DNA of 64,000 nt from Phycisphaerae bacterium (GTDB lineage Bacteria; Planctomycetota; Phycisphaerae; UBA1845; CAIVHJ01). The stretch spans positions 1-64,000 of the forward strand of contig JAJVHX010000021.1 of assembly GCA_022072405.1 (NCBI GenBank), written 5' to 3'. The position numbers and the translations under genes were made by a program. The notes under the pieces were generated by a model that was not told where the DNA came from, made no database searches, and saw nothing but the letters and a program-made list of their open reading frames with translations. Positions 44,697-56,100 of the stretch are shown here, piece after piece. How positions within the stretch are numbered: the stretch's first letter is position 1; every line of letters begins with the position of its first letter.

Positions 44697-45878
44697 CTAT
44701 ATCCAAATTCCGGGAAGTGGTGTGCCGCATCGGAGACACTTGCCGTCTGCCGTCAGTTGCCGATCAATGATCTGGAGGTTCAGACGTTGGATTAGTGATG
44801 CTCCGCAATTGAGGCAGTAGGTATGCGTATTCGGATGTGGCGCAATATTAGAAGTATAGATATATTTCAAACCTGATTGTTGAGCAATTCTACAAGCATC
44901 TTCCAAAGTGGGAACTAGTGTGGATGGTAAATCAGTAAGATGGTATGCGGGGGTAAGTCGGGTGAAGTGGAACGGTGTCTCATTGCCGCAAGTCTGGGCA
45001 ACCCAATCGGTCATTTCGCGTATTTTCTGGCCATCATCGTTGTAGGTGGGAACCACCAAGTTGACCAATTCCAACCAACAGGAGGTATTTGATTTAATGG
45101 CCTTGATAGCGGATAGAACGGGGGTGAGCTGGGCTCCAGCGATTTGTTGATAGAAATTATCGTCGAAACCTTTCAAAGTAATGGTAAAAGCATCAACATA
45201 GCGCGCAAAATCCAGCAACGGAGTCGGATTGACGTAGGCAGCGGTTGCGGCAATAACCCTTATTTGTGATGCCTTGGCTAATTTAGCGATGTCTAGGGCA
45301 TATTCCAGGAAGGAAATCAGTCCGGTGTAATTAAAAGCGATAATATTAATATCTCTCTTCTTTGCTTCTTTAATGACTTCCTGGGGAGTCAATCTAAATG
45401 TTTTGACTGTATCGGGCATGCTCTGCGACTGCTGCCAGTTATGGCAGTATTGACAATTAAGATTACATCCTCCAACACCCAAAGTCAGAGTTCGAGTTCC
45501 AGGTAAAAAGTGGTTTAGTGGTAGCAGCTCGACCGGGTCGATTCTCACCACACAGGGCTCGCCATATCCTCGCGAATAGAGCATTCCACCACGATTGATC
45601 CGGCCCCGGCAATGGCTGGTTTCATTGTCTTTTAGCTCGCATTCCCTTGGGCAGGTTTTACACCGCGTACTCCCGCCCGCCAATCGTTCATAGTATTCTG
45701 CTTCTCTTTCATAAATTTGATCGGATCCGTAGGCATAGTGGGTAAGATTCCCGGCCAAGATTCCAGCGGCGCCAATCCCGCCCCCATATCGAGCCAACGA
45801 AGTCAGGAACTGGCGACGGTCTAGGGTGGAATCTCTACCCATCTGTTCCTTATCATTTTTGGGCAAGTGGTTAAACAT
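44697..45878 (-). CDS. Radical-SAM enzyme of the AmmeMemoRadiSam/PflA-like family with N-terminal Tat-like helix
   Basis: 393 aa. Residues 21-45 (DRRQFLTSLARYGGGIGAAG) look like a twin-arginine signal or anchor. RCKTCPRECELKD and HCRGRINRGGMLYS form a Cys-rich N-domain. GGCNLNCQYCHNWQ near 137 is the radical-SAM cluster site, in the CxxxCxxC form of pyruvate-formate-lyase-activating-like enzymes. The C-terminus has two CxxC pairs (CLNCGAS, CLRCGTP). The AmmeMemoRadiSam group usually travels with AMMECR1 and Memo genes, which are not seen here. Its substrate is unknown. The last 403 bases are duplicated at 26335-26737. Confidence 0.82.
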   Translation of the reverse strand: MFNHLPKNDKEQMGRDSTLDRRQFLTSLARYGGGIGAAGILAGNLTHYAYGSDQIYEREAEYYERLAGGSTRCKTCPRECELKDNETSHCRGRINRGGMLYSRGYGEPCVVRIDPVELLPLNHFLPGTRTLTLGVGGCNLNCQYCHNWQQSQSMPDTVKTFRLTPQEVIKEAKKRDINIIAFNYTGLISFLEYALDIAKLAKASQIRVIAATAAYVNPTPLLDFARYVDAFTITLKGFDDNFYQQIAGAQLTPVLSAIKAIKSNTSCWLELVNLVVPTYNDDGQKIREMTDWVAQTCGNETPFHFTRLTPAYHLTDLPSTLVPTLEDACRIAQQSGLKYIYTSNIAPHPNTHTYCLNCGASLIQRLNLQIIDRQLTADGKCLRCGTPLPGIWI

Positions 45879-45918
45879 AGGGGTTCTTCTCCCAATTATT
45901 AAGATGAAGGCATAGAAT

Positions 45919-47322
45919 TTATTGGATCAATTTACTGCTTTCATTTGTTGTCGAAGATGACTTAAAATCATGGAGTAATGAAGATTGGTTTCTATATTGA
46001 AGCCGTTGGCAAACTTGATTCATAAAAGAGATGTTGAGCAACTGGTGGGCGATAGGGCCGGGTAGGCCATATTCTTTGCTTAACTCGAAAATCTCATGTT
46101 GCAGTTGTTTTTTGCAGTTGGTTGGTTCGATATGCTTACCAAGATCCCCTAGGGATATTTCAAAGGCCACATCCGACATTGCTTTTATTTGTTTAAATTC
46201 ATTCAGTAACAGTGCCTTTCTTTCATCATAATTCTGTTTTAAATAGGGTCCCTGATTATGTTGTTCAATATCCATTAGATTGGTCACAAAAAGGTCAAGC
46301 CCTTCGTCGGGCCAGCGCCGAGCATCACGGAGCCAATCCTGTAAAAAGGTGGTGTTATCTACTCTTCCAGCGGTCGATTCGGCCGCAAATGGTGATGGCA
46401 ACACCGAGGGTTCATATTCAATGAGAAGGGAGATCTGTCCTTTGTTTAGAATAAGCTCAATCGCTCGTTCATATTCAACAATGGAGTCACTATTCTGCCG
46501 AGGCAGGAAAAACACTTCATCAGGCCCGGAATACGCTAGATAGCTTTGATAGATAGACAGACACGCGGCCATTTGTTCTGTTGACAGACGAAGAGTATCA
46601 ATCAGATTCAAATCACAGATTTGTTGTTCAAGGTGCCTGATTTTATCTTGATTTTCGCAGTAACGAGAAAGTGGGTATAGATCTGGCGGGCTGCGCCCCG
46701 CTTTAGCGTAGATTACCCCGGTCGACAGCGGGTGAAATAACCAAGTACCGGAGGGACCGAGATCCTGCCGGATAAAGCGCTTGATGGCCTGCAATTTTAT
46801 TTCGGCTTGTTGCAATGCACGGGGAATTGTTCTTGGTGTTTTCAAATCGTTACGAGAAGCTGCTTCTAACTGGATGATCTGTTCGGAGGTGAGCAACTCC
46901 TGGATTTTCTCTTCAAGATTCAGCAAGTAGTGCATGGATTGTTTATGAATGGCCAATCGCCGCTGATGAAGCTGAGCGACCTGGTTGATCAGGGTATTAT
47001 CCGCCTCACCGTGCTGCAGTTGGTCGATCAAGCGTTGATCAGCATCCAGAATATGTGGATAAAGTTCTGCTTCCTGCTCTTCGTCGCTTCGTCGCTGTCT
47101 TATGGCGCTTTCAATAAGGGGAACCAGCATTTGTGCTTGCTGGCGGGTGAGTTGCAGCGACTGAACTATTTGATCAGGTTTCTGAAAGTCAGAACATGAA
47201 ATTAATTCATCCGGTTGATGGGAAGGATAACCATGTGCTTCATGAACAGGATCGATACTGACCCAGAATAAGATGCTGAATATACCTAGCGGGGAATATC
47301 GTTGAAGCGAAGGTAACATCAT
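45919..47322 (-). CDS. Secreted helical protein of unknown function
   Basis: About 467 aa. It begins with a hydrophobic export signal (YSPLGIFSILFWVSIDPV). The rest is strongly helical and glutamine-rich. It has QSLQLTRQQAQMLVPLIESA early and LTSEQIIQLEAA later, LTxxQ-like elements recalling periplasmic Spy/CpxP-type or planctomycete secreted proteins. No enzyme motif is visible. The start is uncertain; an in-frame GTG lies 12 bases further out at 47334. It sits 40 bases downstream-facing from the radical-SAM start in the same direction, so cotranscription is possible. Confidence 0.6.
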   Translation of the reverse strand: MMLPSLQRYSPLGIFSILFWVSIDPVHEAHGYPSHQPDELISCSDFQKPDQIVQSLQLTRQQAQMLVPLIESAIRQRRSDEEQEAELYPHILDADQRLIDQLQHGEADNTLINQVAQLHQRRLAIHKQSMHYLLNLEEKIQELLTSEQIIQLEAASRNDLKTPRTIPRALQQAEIKLQAIKRFIRQDLGPSGTWLFHPLSTGVIYAKAGRSPPDLYPLSRYCENQDKIRHLEQQICDLNLIDTLRLSTEQMAACLSIYQSYLAYSGPDEVFFLPRQNSDSIVEYERAIELILNKGQISLLIEYEPSVLPSPFAAESTAGRVDNTTFLQDWLRDARRWPDEGLDLFVTNLMDIEQHNQGPYLKQNYDERKALLLNEFKQIKAMSDVAFEISLGDLGKHIEPTNCKKQLQHEIFELSKEYGLPGPIAHQLLNISFMNQVCQRLQYRNQSSLLHDFKSSSTTNESSKLIQ

Positions 47323-47334
47323 TATCCCCGGCAC

Positions 47335-47789
47335 TATTAATCAGGAGTTGATTAGGCCGTCAACAACACGGTGCTTACAGTTTAGATATTGTTCACAACA
47401 CATGCAATGCGCCGTCGGTCATTTTATATGGTGTATTTATTGTACGAATAATCAAATTAAGCTATATGAAATAATATTCTTCATGTGAATTTCATCATAG
47501 GTTAATCGCAACCATACAGCACTAAATCAGTTCCGCTTGTCGACACCTTTGCTCCACGCTAGGTTGTATTGTGCTATCACCTAAACATGCTCAATGCATT
47601 GGAATGATCGAAGTATGAAACTATATATGGAGATTGATAACCAATATCATTCAACTACGAACAGGCTCACTATAGCGCTTGTAGTCGGGAAGTAGGGTTG
47701 ATGGTGAAAGCGTAGGGTTTGATTAATTAGGCATAAAGTTTAACGGGGGATTACTTCCAAAAAATACCATCGGCAATTGGAGAATCGCA
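47335..47789. other. AT-rich divergent intergenic region
   Basis: 455 bases between two divergent secreted-protein genes. AT-rich, with no open frame worth calling. TTGGAGAA before the ATG at 47790 is the ribosome site of the plus-strand gene. Promoters for both directions must lie here, but no -35/-10 pair is convincing by eye. Confidence 0.5.
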
Positions 47790-48764
47790 ATGTCCTCTTC
47801 AAATGTTCCTGCTGGTGAGTCACACTATCATCATCTCCCTAATATTGTATTTTGTAGAGGGATAATAACGTGGGTGACGATGGTGTTGCTCTGTCTGCCA
47901 TCTACTTATGCAGATCCCATTCAGACGCCCAGCACCTCCCCGACGGAGACTACGGAATCCGATGAGTGGGGGCAACAGCCGAACTCGGTGCGTAAAGCCG
48001 ATAGACGAGTCGTCACCACCGTATCATCTCCGGGTTCTTCATCTTTGGCGCAACAACGACTGGAAGCCGTGCGGACCGCTTACTCAAAGGTCTGTGCTGC
48101 CCAAAGTAATTCCCTCGTACAACAGCAACTTCAAACGAAATTACAGGGAATGCTGGATTCTTGCCTGGTGAAGTATGCCAATGATCCGGAAGTTCATGAA
48201 GAATTGTTGCGCCTGCAATGCCGGCTGCATGCTGATCTGAACCAACCTCAAGCGGTCAAAATCGATGTTGCCAAACTGTATGAACTATATGAGAAGAAAT
48301 ATCAAGAACGGGCCCCTCAGGAGTGGATGAAAGGAATAGTCCAGGATTGGCGTCAACATCCTCACTTGAATCCACTGGCCGTTACGTGCCTGGAACAGGT
48401 TATTCCTCATATGGACTCGCGAGAGGCCGCGAAGGCGCATTTGATGGTTGGTGAAATCTGGACCCAGATCAGCGAGCGAAGTGGCGGTTCATTTGAGCAA
48501 GCCATTACCGAGTATGCCAGTATTGAAGAACGCTATAAGAATGATTGTTCAGATTTGGCAGACATCGCTCGTTTTCGCCGGGCCAAGCTGTTGTATTGTA
48601 TCGGCGAACAAGATGAGGGTATGCGCATCCTGTACGAATTAAAGAAACATGGTCGTTATCCCATTTTACTGGAAGCCCGGGTCCTTTACTTGCAAATTGA
48701 ATCTCAAGCACTCGCGCCAGATATTTTGAGATCAACCCTCTTAAATAATCAGGAGGTTGACTAA
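47790..48764 (+). CDS. Secreted TPR-like protein of unknown function
   Basis: 324 aa. A signal-like helix (GIITWVTMVLLCLPSTYA) near residues 25-45 is followed by a Ser/Thr/Pro-rich stretch. Helical repeats then resemble tetratricopeptides (KVCAAQSNSLVQQQLQTKL, KAHLMVGEIWTQISERSGG, YGCSDLADIARFRRAKLLY-like). No catalytic residues stand out. The stop overlaps the next start (TAATG), with AGGAGG before it, so the two secreted proteins are made together. It may help assemble or export the large RHS protein downstream. Confidence 0.6.
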   Translation: MSSSNVPAGESHYHHLPNIVFCRGIITWVTMVLLCLPSTYADPIQTPSTSPTETTESDEWGQQPNSVRKADRRVVTTVSSPGSSSLAQQRLEAVRTAYSKVCAAQSNSLVQQQLQTKLQGMLDSCLVKYANDPEVHEELLRLQCRLHADLNQPQAVKIDVAKLYELYEKKYQERAPQEWMKGIVQDWRQHPHLNPLAVTCLEQVIPHMDSREAAKAHLMVGEIWTQISERSGGSFEQAITEYASIEERYKNDCSDLADIARFRRAKLLYCIGEQDEGMRILYELKKHGRYPILLEARVLYLQIESQALAPDILRSTLLNNQEVD

Positions 48765-50107
48765 TGCCAACCAGTAAAAAATTGTTTCCGATCGGTCTGT
48801 GCTATGGTCTCGTGGGGATGGCTACAGTTGAATTATCCGCCCCATTAACACTGGCTTGTGAGGCTTATACAACGACAACCGCTACGGTGACTTACGCATG
48901 GGGCAATAGCTCTACCCCAGGAGGTATCCCGGATAATCTGCGGATATATGTTCATTGGCATTACATAGGGGGTTGCCAGGGAGCGACAGTGTGCACTCCG
49001 CCACCCGGAGAATGGGAGGTTGTGGTCAAGGATTGTGAGGGTCATATCCTCGCCAAAATCAAGGGCAAAGGTGAGCCCGGATGTGGTGAGTCTCAAAGTG
49101 GTGGCGATAGTGCGCAAATATTTTTCACGGCTGGTGCCTATCCGGCAACCTATGAGATCCGAGTTAAGAATGGCCTGCGTTCCGATGCCAACGATTGTAC
49201 CACTGAGTCTGCCTGGGATTCTCCCGACTCAAATGAGATCATCCCCCCCAGATTGGGTTGTAGTAATCTGCAAGCTTACGAAAGCGTCGACGCCTTTAAG
49301 AATGATTTAAGAAAATATGTTTCGAAAAATGAATCACTGGGACAAAGATCAAACGTGGCGCCTTATGAAGGATTTAAAATCTATAAAACCCAAAAGACCT
49401 TGTACACCATTCCCAGTGGAGAGCATTGTGGTTGGCCTGAAACCCTGCATTACGGCGAACAAGTCAAAGCCATTTTTAAAGCGGGCGCCGACGGCATGTT
49501 GTTGATCTCAGGTGCCGATCATTCTGAAGGATTGATCAAACTGGTCGGTCACGAAGATTGGCAGGAATGCGTCGAATTAGACAGCGGCAATGAGTATACC
49601 CTGTTATTACAGACTCTGAAGGGCAAACCTCACGGAAATGTAGAACTGAAATTAGACTGGTACTTTCCAGATGGTCTAGATAATTGTGGACTCATTCAAC
49701 AAAGCGGAGATTACACTTTTAATGTGGAAGAGATGTGTCCTACTACCCAAAAAGATCCTCTTCGCCCGCAACGAAATTATATCACTCGCGGCAGTGCTCA
49801 AGATCCCCATGAACAAGAAGTCGTGGCGGTGGAGGCGCGCGGGCCGGTCTGCGCTACTGATCAATGCCGGGGGAATTTAACGGATTGGATTGTCTTGGGT
49901 CTGGAGGTGTCCAATCCTGACCAAGAATGCCGGGGCAGCTGCCTGGGGAGTGGGACAGTCTGCTCAACCGACGATGAATGTGGAATGGGAGGCCAATGCA
50001 CCGGCGGATGCCAGGTCAAGGATGGCTTCATGCAAGGATGGACGCTGCGTGGCAATACACTGGTTTTCCCCGGGAGCGACGGGGAGGTTTTTATTTTCGC
50101 GGAATAG
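48764..50107 (+). CDS. Secreted cysteine-rich protein of unknown function
   Basis: 447 aa with an N-terminal signal (FPIGLCYGLVGMATVEL and on) and beta-rich composition (TTTTATVTYAWGNSSTPGG, VHWHYIGGCQG). The C-terminal Cys-rich patch (CRGSCLGSGTVCSTDDECG then GQCTGGCQV) resembles the cysteine motifs common in planctomycete surface proteins. No enzyme motif is seen. It is coupled to the gene before and lies 70 bases ahead of the RHS gene, so it is likely part of a surface or secretion set. Confidence 0.6.
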   Translation: MPTSKKLFPIGLCYGLVGMATVELSAPLTLACEAYTTTTATVTYAWGNSSTPGGIPDNLRIYVHWHYIGGCQGATVCTPPPGEWEVVVKDCEGHILAKIKGKGEPGCGESQSGGDSAQIFFTAGAYPATYEIRVKNGLRSDANDCTTESAWDSPDSNEIIPPRLGCSNLQAYESVDAFKNDLRKYVSKNESLGQRSNVAPYEGFKIYKTQKTLYTIPSGEHCGWPETLHYGEQVKAIFKAGADGMLLISGADHSEGLIKLVGHEDWQECVELDSGNEYTLLLQTLKGKPHGNVELKLDWYFPDGLDNCGLIQQSGDYTFNVEEMCPTTQKDPLRPQRNYITRGSAQDPHEQEVVAVEARGPVCATDQCRGNLTDWIVLGLEVSNPDQECRGSCLGSGTVCSTDDECGMGGQCTGGCQVKDGFMQGWTLRGNTLVFPGSDGEVFIFAE

Positions 50108-50177
50108 GGCATGAATTGTTTGATCCAATCACATGCAAAGTCTATTCGTGAATAACGATACTCAGGAGAATGCAGGA

Positions 50178-53100
50178 ATGAGCACCAATCAGACAATTCG
50201 TCAAAAACGGCCCTACCAAGGTAATCCTGCAATCATTATTATTCGCTGTACAAGTGTTCTGATTTTATTCTTTTATGGGTTGACACATCTGTCTCAGGTG
50301 GCATCTGCGCAAACATGTATAGTCAAACCGACGGATATCGTCCTGGCCAGCGATGGGCAGGGAGAGGATCATTTCGGCAGCAGCGTGGCGATATCAGGGG
50401 ATTGGGCGATGGTGGGTGCTCCCGATGACGATGATCTGGGGAGTGGTGCGGGTGCTATATATATCTATCACTGGGACGGTCAAGCTTGGGGAGATGAGAC
50501 TAAATTGACCGCTAGTGATGGGCAAGCATATGATCAATTTGGATTTAGTGTATCAATAAAGGGTAACCAGGCGATGGTGGGGGCACCCTATAAATCAGGT
50601 AAAGGGGCCGCTTATCTTCTGAGCTGGACAGGCAGCCAGTGGACCCAGCATAAACTCATGGCCAGTGATGGTCAGGCGGGTGATTACTTTGGCAGTAGCG
50701 TATCGATCTATGACGATATGGTGGTGGTGGGTGCTTATGGTGATGATGATCTGGCCAACGGGGCCGGCTCTGCTTATATCTTTGAATGGAATGGAAGCCA
50801 ATGGGTAGAGGAGAAGCTCCTGGCCGGCGATGGTCAGAACGGAGATTATTATGGATATAGTGTCTCAATATCGAATAATCGTGTGCTGATCGGTGCCTAC
50901 GGTGATGATGATGCAGGATCCAATGCTGGTGCAGCATATATTTATGACTGGAATGGTAGCAGTTGGCAGGAAACTAAACTTCTGGCCAGCGATGGGGGTT
51001 CGCACCATATAGAATTTGGAAAGAGTGTATCGATTTCAGGAGATCATATTATCGTCGGGGCGGCCTCACCGTATTATTTTAATGCCCTCGGCGGTGCGGT
51101 CTATTTTTATCAGTGGGACGGTAATGACTGGAATGAAATTCAGAAAACTCAGGCATTAGATGGTCATGATAACAATAAATATGGTCTAAGTGTTTCTATT
51201 GATGGAGATCGAGCCATTGTTGGCGCTCCTTCACAGAGCAGTCCGGGCCACGAACCGGTTTTGGGTGCAGCTTATACCTATCATTGGAATGGAAACAATT
51301 GGATCGAAGTTGCTAAATTTATTGATAATGATGGTGGAACAGACAGCGATAATTGGGGAGGGAGTGTGGCCCTGGATCCTGATCGCGCCATCATTGGAGC
51401 GAAATGGGTAGATCAATCTGGAAATAATGGGGGAGCTGCATATTTTCATGCAATTTCCATCGGTGATCTGGACAGTGACACCCTGACCAATGCCTGCGAC
51501 AACTGCCTTGATGACTACAACCCGTTACAGGCTGATTGCGATCAAAACGGGAGAGGAGATCTTTGTGATACTATTACCGATACCGATGAAGATCTAGTTC
51601 CGGATGATTGTGACAATTGTCCGGAAGATCATAACCCCGATCAGCAAGATCGGGATGAAGATGGGATAGGCGATGCCTGTGATCAAGAATTTAATCCGGC
51701 TTGTTGGCCCTATTGGAATGATGAATTCGGTGATCCCGGCGCCAATGGTGCCGTTTATGCATTAACCTTCGACGGCCAGGAGAGTGTTTATGTGGGGGGT
51801 GGATTCACCACCATCAACGGTGTATCAGCGAATGGGATTGCCGTATATGATGTGACCCAAAAAGTCTGGTCCGCACTCGGATCGATTGGTGACATCCATA
51901 CCGTGAATGCCATTGCCGTTTCGCCCATCGATGGGAAGGTTTATGCCGGGGGCCAAGCTTTAGGAACCCATAATCGTCTAGCCGTATGGGACGGTATGAA
52001 TTGGACCGCAATTAGCGGCATAACCAATGGGGTGATTAATGCACTGGTGTTTGCGGAAGATGGGACTCTTTATGTTGGCGGATCCTTTGTCAATGTGGGT
52101 GGTAGTGCCGGAGATGCGATCGTAACCTGGAATGGGGTGAGTTTTTCTTCGCTCGGCATTGGCTTAAATAATACGGTCCGGGCACTGGCGGTCGCGGGAG
52201 ATGGAACACTCTATGTTGGAGGTGAATTCACCAACGCGGTTTCCACGGCAGATTACATTGCCTCCTGGGATGGGCTGCAATGGTCCGATCTGGGATCCGG
52301 TATGTCCGCTGGTGGATACGTTTATTCGCTGAACATTGCAGCGACAGGTGAAGTTTATGCCGGTGGTGATTTCACTACCGCCGGCGGAGTGTCCGTCAGC
52401 CGAGTTGCGAAGTGGAATCCCGTTACGGAAGTATGGTCTGCTTTGGGTGCCGGAGTGGGTGGTAGTGTTTATTCGCTCAGCAGCAACGCAAGTTATTTAT
52501 ATGCGGGGGGAAATTTGTCGCAGGCGGGAGGCCAGATTGCCTACGGAGTGGCCCGCTGGGATTTGCAGAACCACACCTGGTCGAATATGGACCCCGGAAT
52601 CTCGGGTCCAGTTAATGCATTGGTGATCGCTAATGATTCCATATTGATAGGCGGATATTTCTCATACTTATTCGATGGTCGCACCGCCAATTACATTACC
52701 ATGTGGTTGGAACCCTTTTACGATGATGATGAAGATGGGTGGTATAATATCTGCGACCGGTGCCCACAAATGCCTGGAGAGGACAACAATGACCAGGAGG
52801 GTGATGGCGTTGGTGATCTTTGTGATAATTGTCTGGAATTATATAATCCCGACCAAGCAGACCTAGATGAAGACTCCGTTGGTGATGTCTGTGACAACTG
52901 TCCGGATGACCTCAATCCAATCGAATGCCAACCTGACTATCCGGAATGTGATTGTCAATCAAATCCCGATCAATGCTGGCAACCCGATTCTGATGGCGAC
53001 CTATGGGGGGATGCTTGTGATATCTGTTCGGCGCAACCGGATTATGACGGCGACCTGGATGCGTTACCCGGTTGCTTCGATAACTGCCCGGGGATTGATA

Positions 53101-56100
53101 ATCCTGCTGTACCACGCCCCGAAGGAGATCCGCTTTTTGATCCGCAGTGCAGCAACTGTGAAGACACTTGGCCATTACCAGATTGCTGCTGGCAGGTAGA
53201 TTCCGACGGCGACGGCTTGGGCGATGAATGCGATCATACCCACGCCCTGTCTCTCTCGGCTATGAAGGATCGAGCCGGAAATGTATTGGAGACTTATGTT
53301 GATAGCGACGAAGATGGCCATCCAGATAGTAGCTATAAAGGTGACCCAGGGGAATATATTTCTTCCACGGTTTATGATTACCAAAATGGAAAATTAGTAT
53401 CCGCCGTAACAACGCCCAGCGATGGTTCTGCACAACCGCGTACCGTGGATTATATTTATGATCCCGAACACCCGGATCGCCTGGTTGGCATGCTGACCGC
53501 CGGATGCGGATGCAGCGGAGGCAATACCTTCACCTTTTATGATGATTTATATCGCCTGAGCCACATTACCACCGCTGAGGCTGATCAGAGCCAACCCACC
53601 GGAGTCCTACTGGAATCCTACACTTATAATGGTGAGGATGATCGCTATGCGCAACACCATGTTAGAAATGGCTTGGGCAACATGGTCCTGAAAGAAGCGC
53701 GCTGGTTCACCGATAATCAAGACCAATCTTATGAAGCCGTTATTTGCCTACCCCTCGATGGTCAGTACGCGCAGGTGCAAAAAGAGGGGTATGATATCCA
53801 GGGTCGGCTGGTGGAGTTGCAGCAATATAACAACCTCATGGAAACAAATTGCCAGGCGGCTCCTTCGCTGGGTATGGCAGACTCCATAACGATTTATGAG
53901 CATGATGTCGAATTGGACGATGCCGACTGTGTGGGTGAACAAGAGATCACAATTCATCCCTCTGGCATTCGTGATGTTTCAGAGTGGTGTATTCAGGGAA
54001 CTCTTTACGCCCCCGGCAGCGTGCGGGAAACTCGGCATTATCGCCAGTCTGCGTCTGAGGAAATCATCGATTATCGGAAAGAACGCTTCGTTTATGTGGC
54101 GGCCTATGGCGACTATCGATTAGTCTCTTCCTATGAGCCCAGCGGGAAAGTTGTAACCTATACCTACGATGATGCCAATGACCATCCGGAACGGCTGTTG
54201 ACCGAAACCCACTCTGACCCTGATGGTGCTGGTCCCTTGCCAGTCCTGGTGATCCAGTATCAATATGATGGTGCCGGACGGGTAACAGATAAGATTCAAC
54301 CGGGGCCGAATGGTACTGATGTGACTACTCATTATACGTATGACGCTTATGGGCGGATGCTGACCACGACGGAGAACTACAATGGTAGTAATCCGGCACC
54401 GCGCACTACGGAATATGTTTACAACGCTTTCGATGAACAAGTCTTCAACCGGGATGAAGCAGATCAGGTACGGGTCAGTATTTATGACACTAAAGGACAA
54501 GTTACGGATGAGTATTCCACCGAATATTCCGGATCACTTGATTTCGCCAGTTTCAGTCCGGAAAATCCGCCGGTCGATATATTGCAACAAACATCTTATG
54601 AATATCATTCCATCTCCGGTCGAATCGAGCACGAGAAAACCGCCTTGAGCGACGTGATTCCATTTGCCAAGGATTCCGCGCCTTTTGCCGAGACGGTATA
54701 TACCTACGACGATACCGGCGTGTGGCAACTGGCCGTAGTCCAGCCCGGATTGGCGGCCATGAGCTATCTCTATGACGATCAGGGACGAGTCAAACAAACC
54801 ACTTCACCAGAAGGGATAGTGAATAAAACAATATACAATAGTCGAGGGCTGGTGGAGCAGTCGATCATTGCTGACGGAGCGGTTGATTACTTGGCCACGA
54901 CTACTTTTTATGATGAAGATGGCCGGACCGCGTTGGTCATGCATCCCGACGGTACCTTCCTGTCCAGCGAATACGACGATTTTGGCCGCTTGGAGGCGCA
55001 GCATCGTTGTGATCAGTACGATTGTCAGGGTACCTATGACCTCGCCTCCACCTTTGAATATGACGACGCCAGCCAGGTGATTCGCCAGTATACACCGGGT
55101 ATTTCCGACACGGTCACCGACTATGACGACTGGGGGCGGGTCTACCGCACCCGGCAGCGGGCCACTTTCGGCGTGGACGATGATGATCACGGCGATGGTC
55201 TCTCCGACCTGGTGACGCTGACGGAGTTCGACGCGGCGGGCAATGTCAGACGTTCGGCCCAGAAGGCGGACAGCAATCCGAACCAGATCGTTGAAGGCAC
55301 GGATGCGGTGACGCGTTATGTCTACAACAACCTCAATCAGATCGACACGGCCACCCTGGTCAACAACATCGGCCAGGGCGCATTCGAGGAAGTCACGAAA
55401 TATCAATATGACGCCGCCGGACGGCAGAGCCAGGTGATCGTGGATTTCGGCGGGCTGGCGCTGACTACTCAATTCCAGTACGACGCACTTGGGCGAGTCA
55501 CCAAGGTGATTGATCCGGAGGGACACTACGCCGATACGATTTATGACTCCCGTGGCCAGGCGATTCGGCGGCTGGCTTATGAAGATGGCGATGGCGACGG
55601 CCAGGGTGGGACGGTGAAATCGCAGGAGCGGAGCAGCTTTGATCCCGCCGGGCGCATGACCACGATGGCGCGCCTGGCGGCGGCCAATACTCCCGCCGGG
55701 ACGCCGGCCAATCCGGCGGTCGATCAGGTGACCGGCTACAGCTACGACGACGATGGTCGGCGGCTGACGACCACCACCTACAACATGAACAGCGCCACGC
55801 CGATCGTGGCCACCACGCAGTATGATCCGATCGGGCGGATGAAGAAGACGATCGACCCGCTGGGTAATACCACGGAAAACTTCTACGAGCCGGTCACCGG
55901 CCTGCTCGATTATCAGGAGATTCACGACATCGGCGACCTGCAGCGGATCCGCACGGTCGATTTCGCCTACGACACGCTGGCCCGGGTGCAGAGCCAGACC
56001 GACGCCGGCGAATCGGGCAGCACACCCTTCGTGACCACCTTCGGCTATGACGACGCCGACCGGGTCACCAGCCGCACCGACGCCGAGAATATGGAAACCC

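Larger units (their letters stand above)
44093..45099. repeat. 1007-bp direct repeat, right copy
   Basis: Same sequence as 25731-26737. Here the radical-SAM side runs on into the complete gene, while the cas1 side is cut at 44093, where the island's promoter region begins. So each copy is continuous with older sequence on the opposite side. That is the layout expected after one crossover between a circle (or homologous donor) and the cas-radical-SAM locus. Confidence 0.95.

Noticed and set aside
25731..45099. The 1-kb repeats as target-site duplications of a transposon
   Set aside because: Target duplications are a few bases long; these copies contain gene segments and are each continuous with old sequence on one side only, which fits homologous crossover.
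54804..55925. Minus-strand frame of 373 codons inside the RHS gene
   Set aside because: It arises from the codon bias of YD repeats read backwards; no domain is seen.
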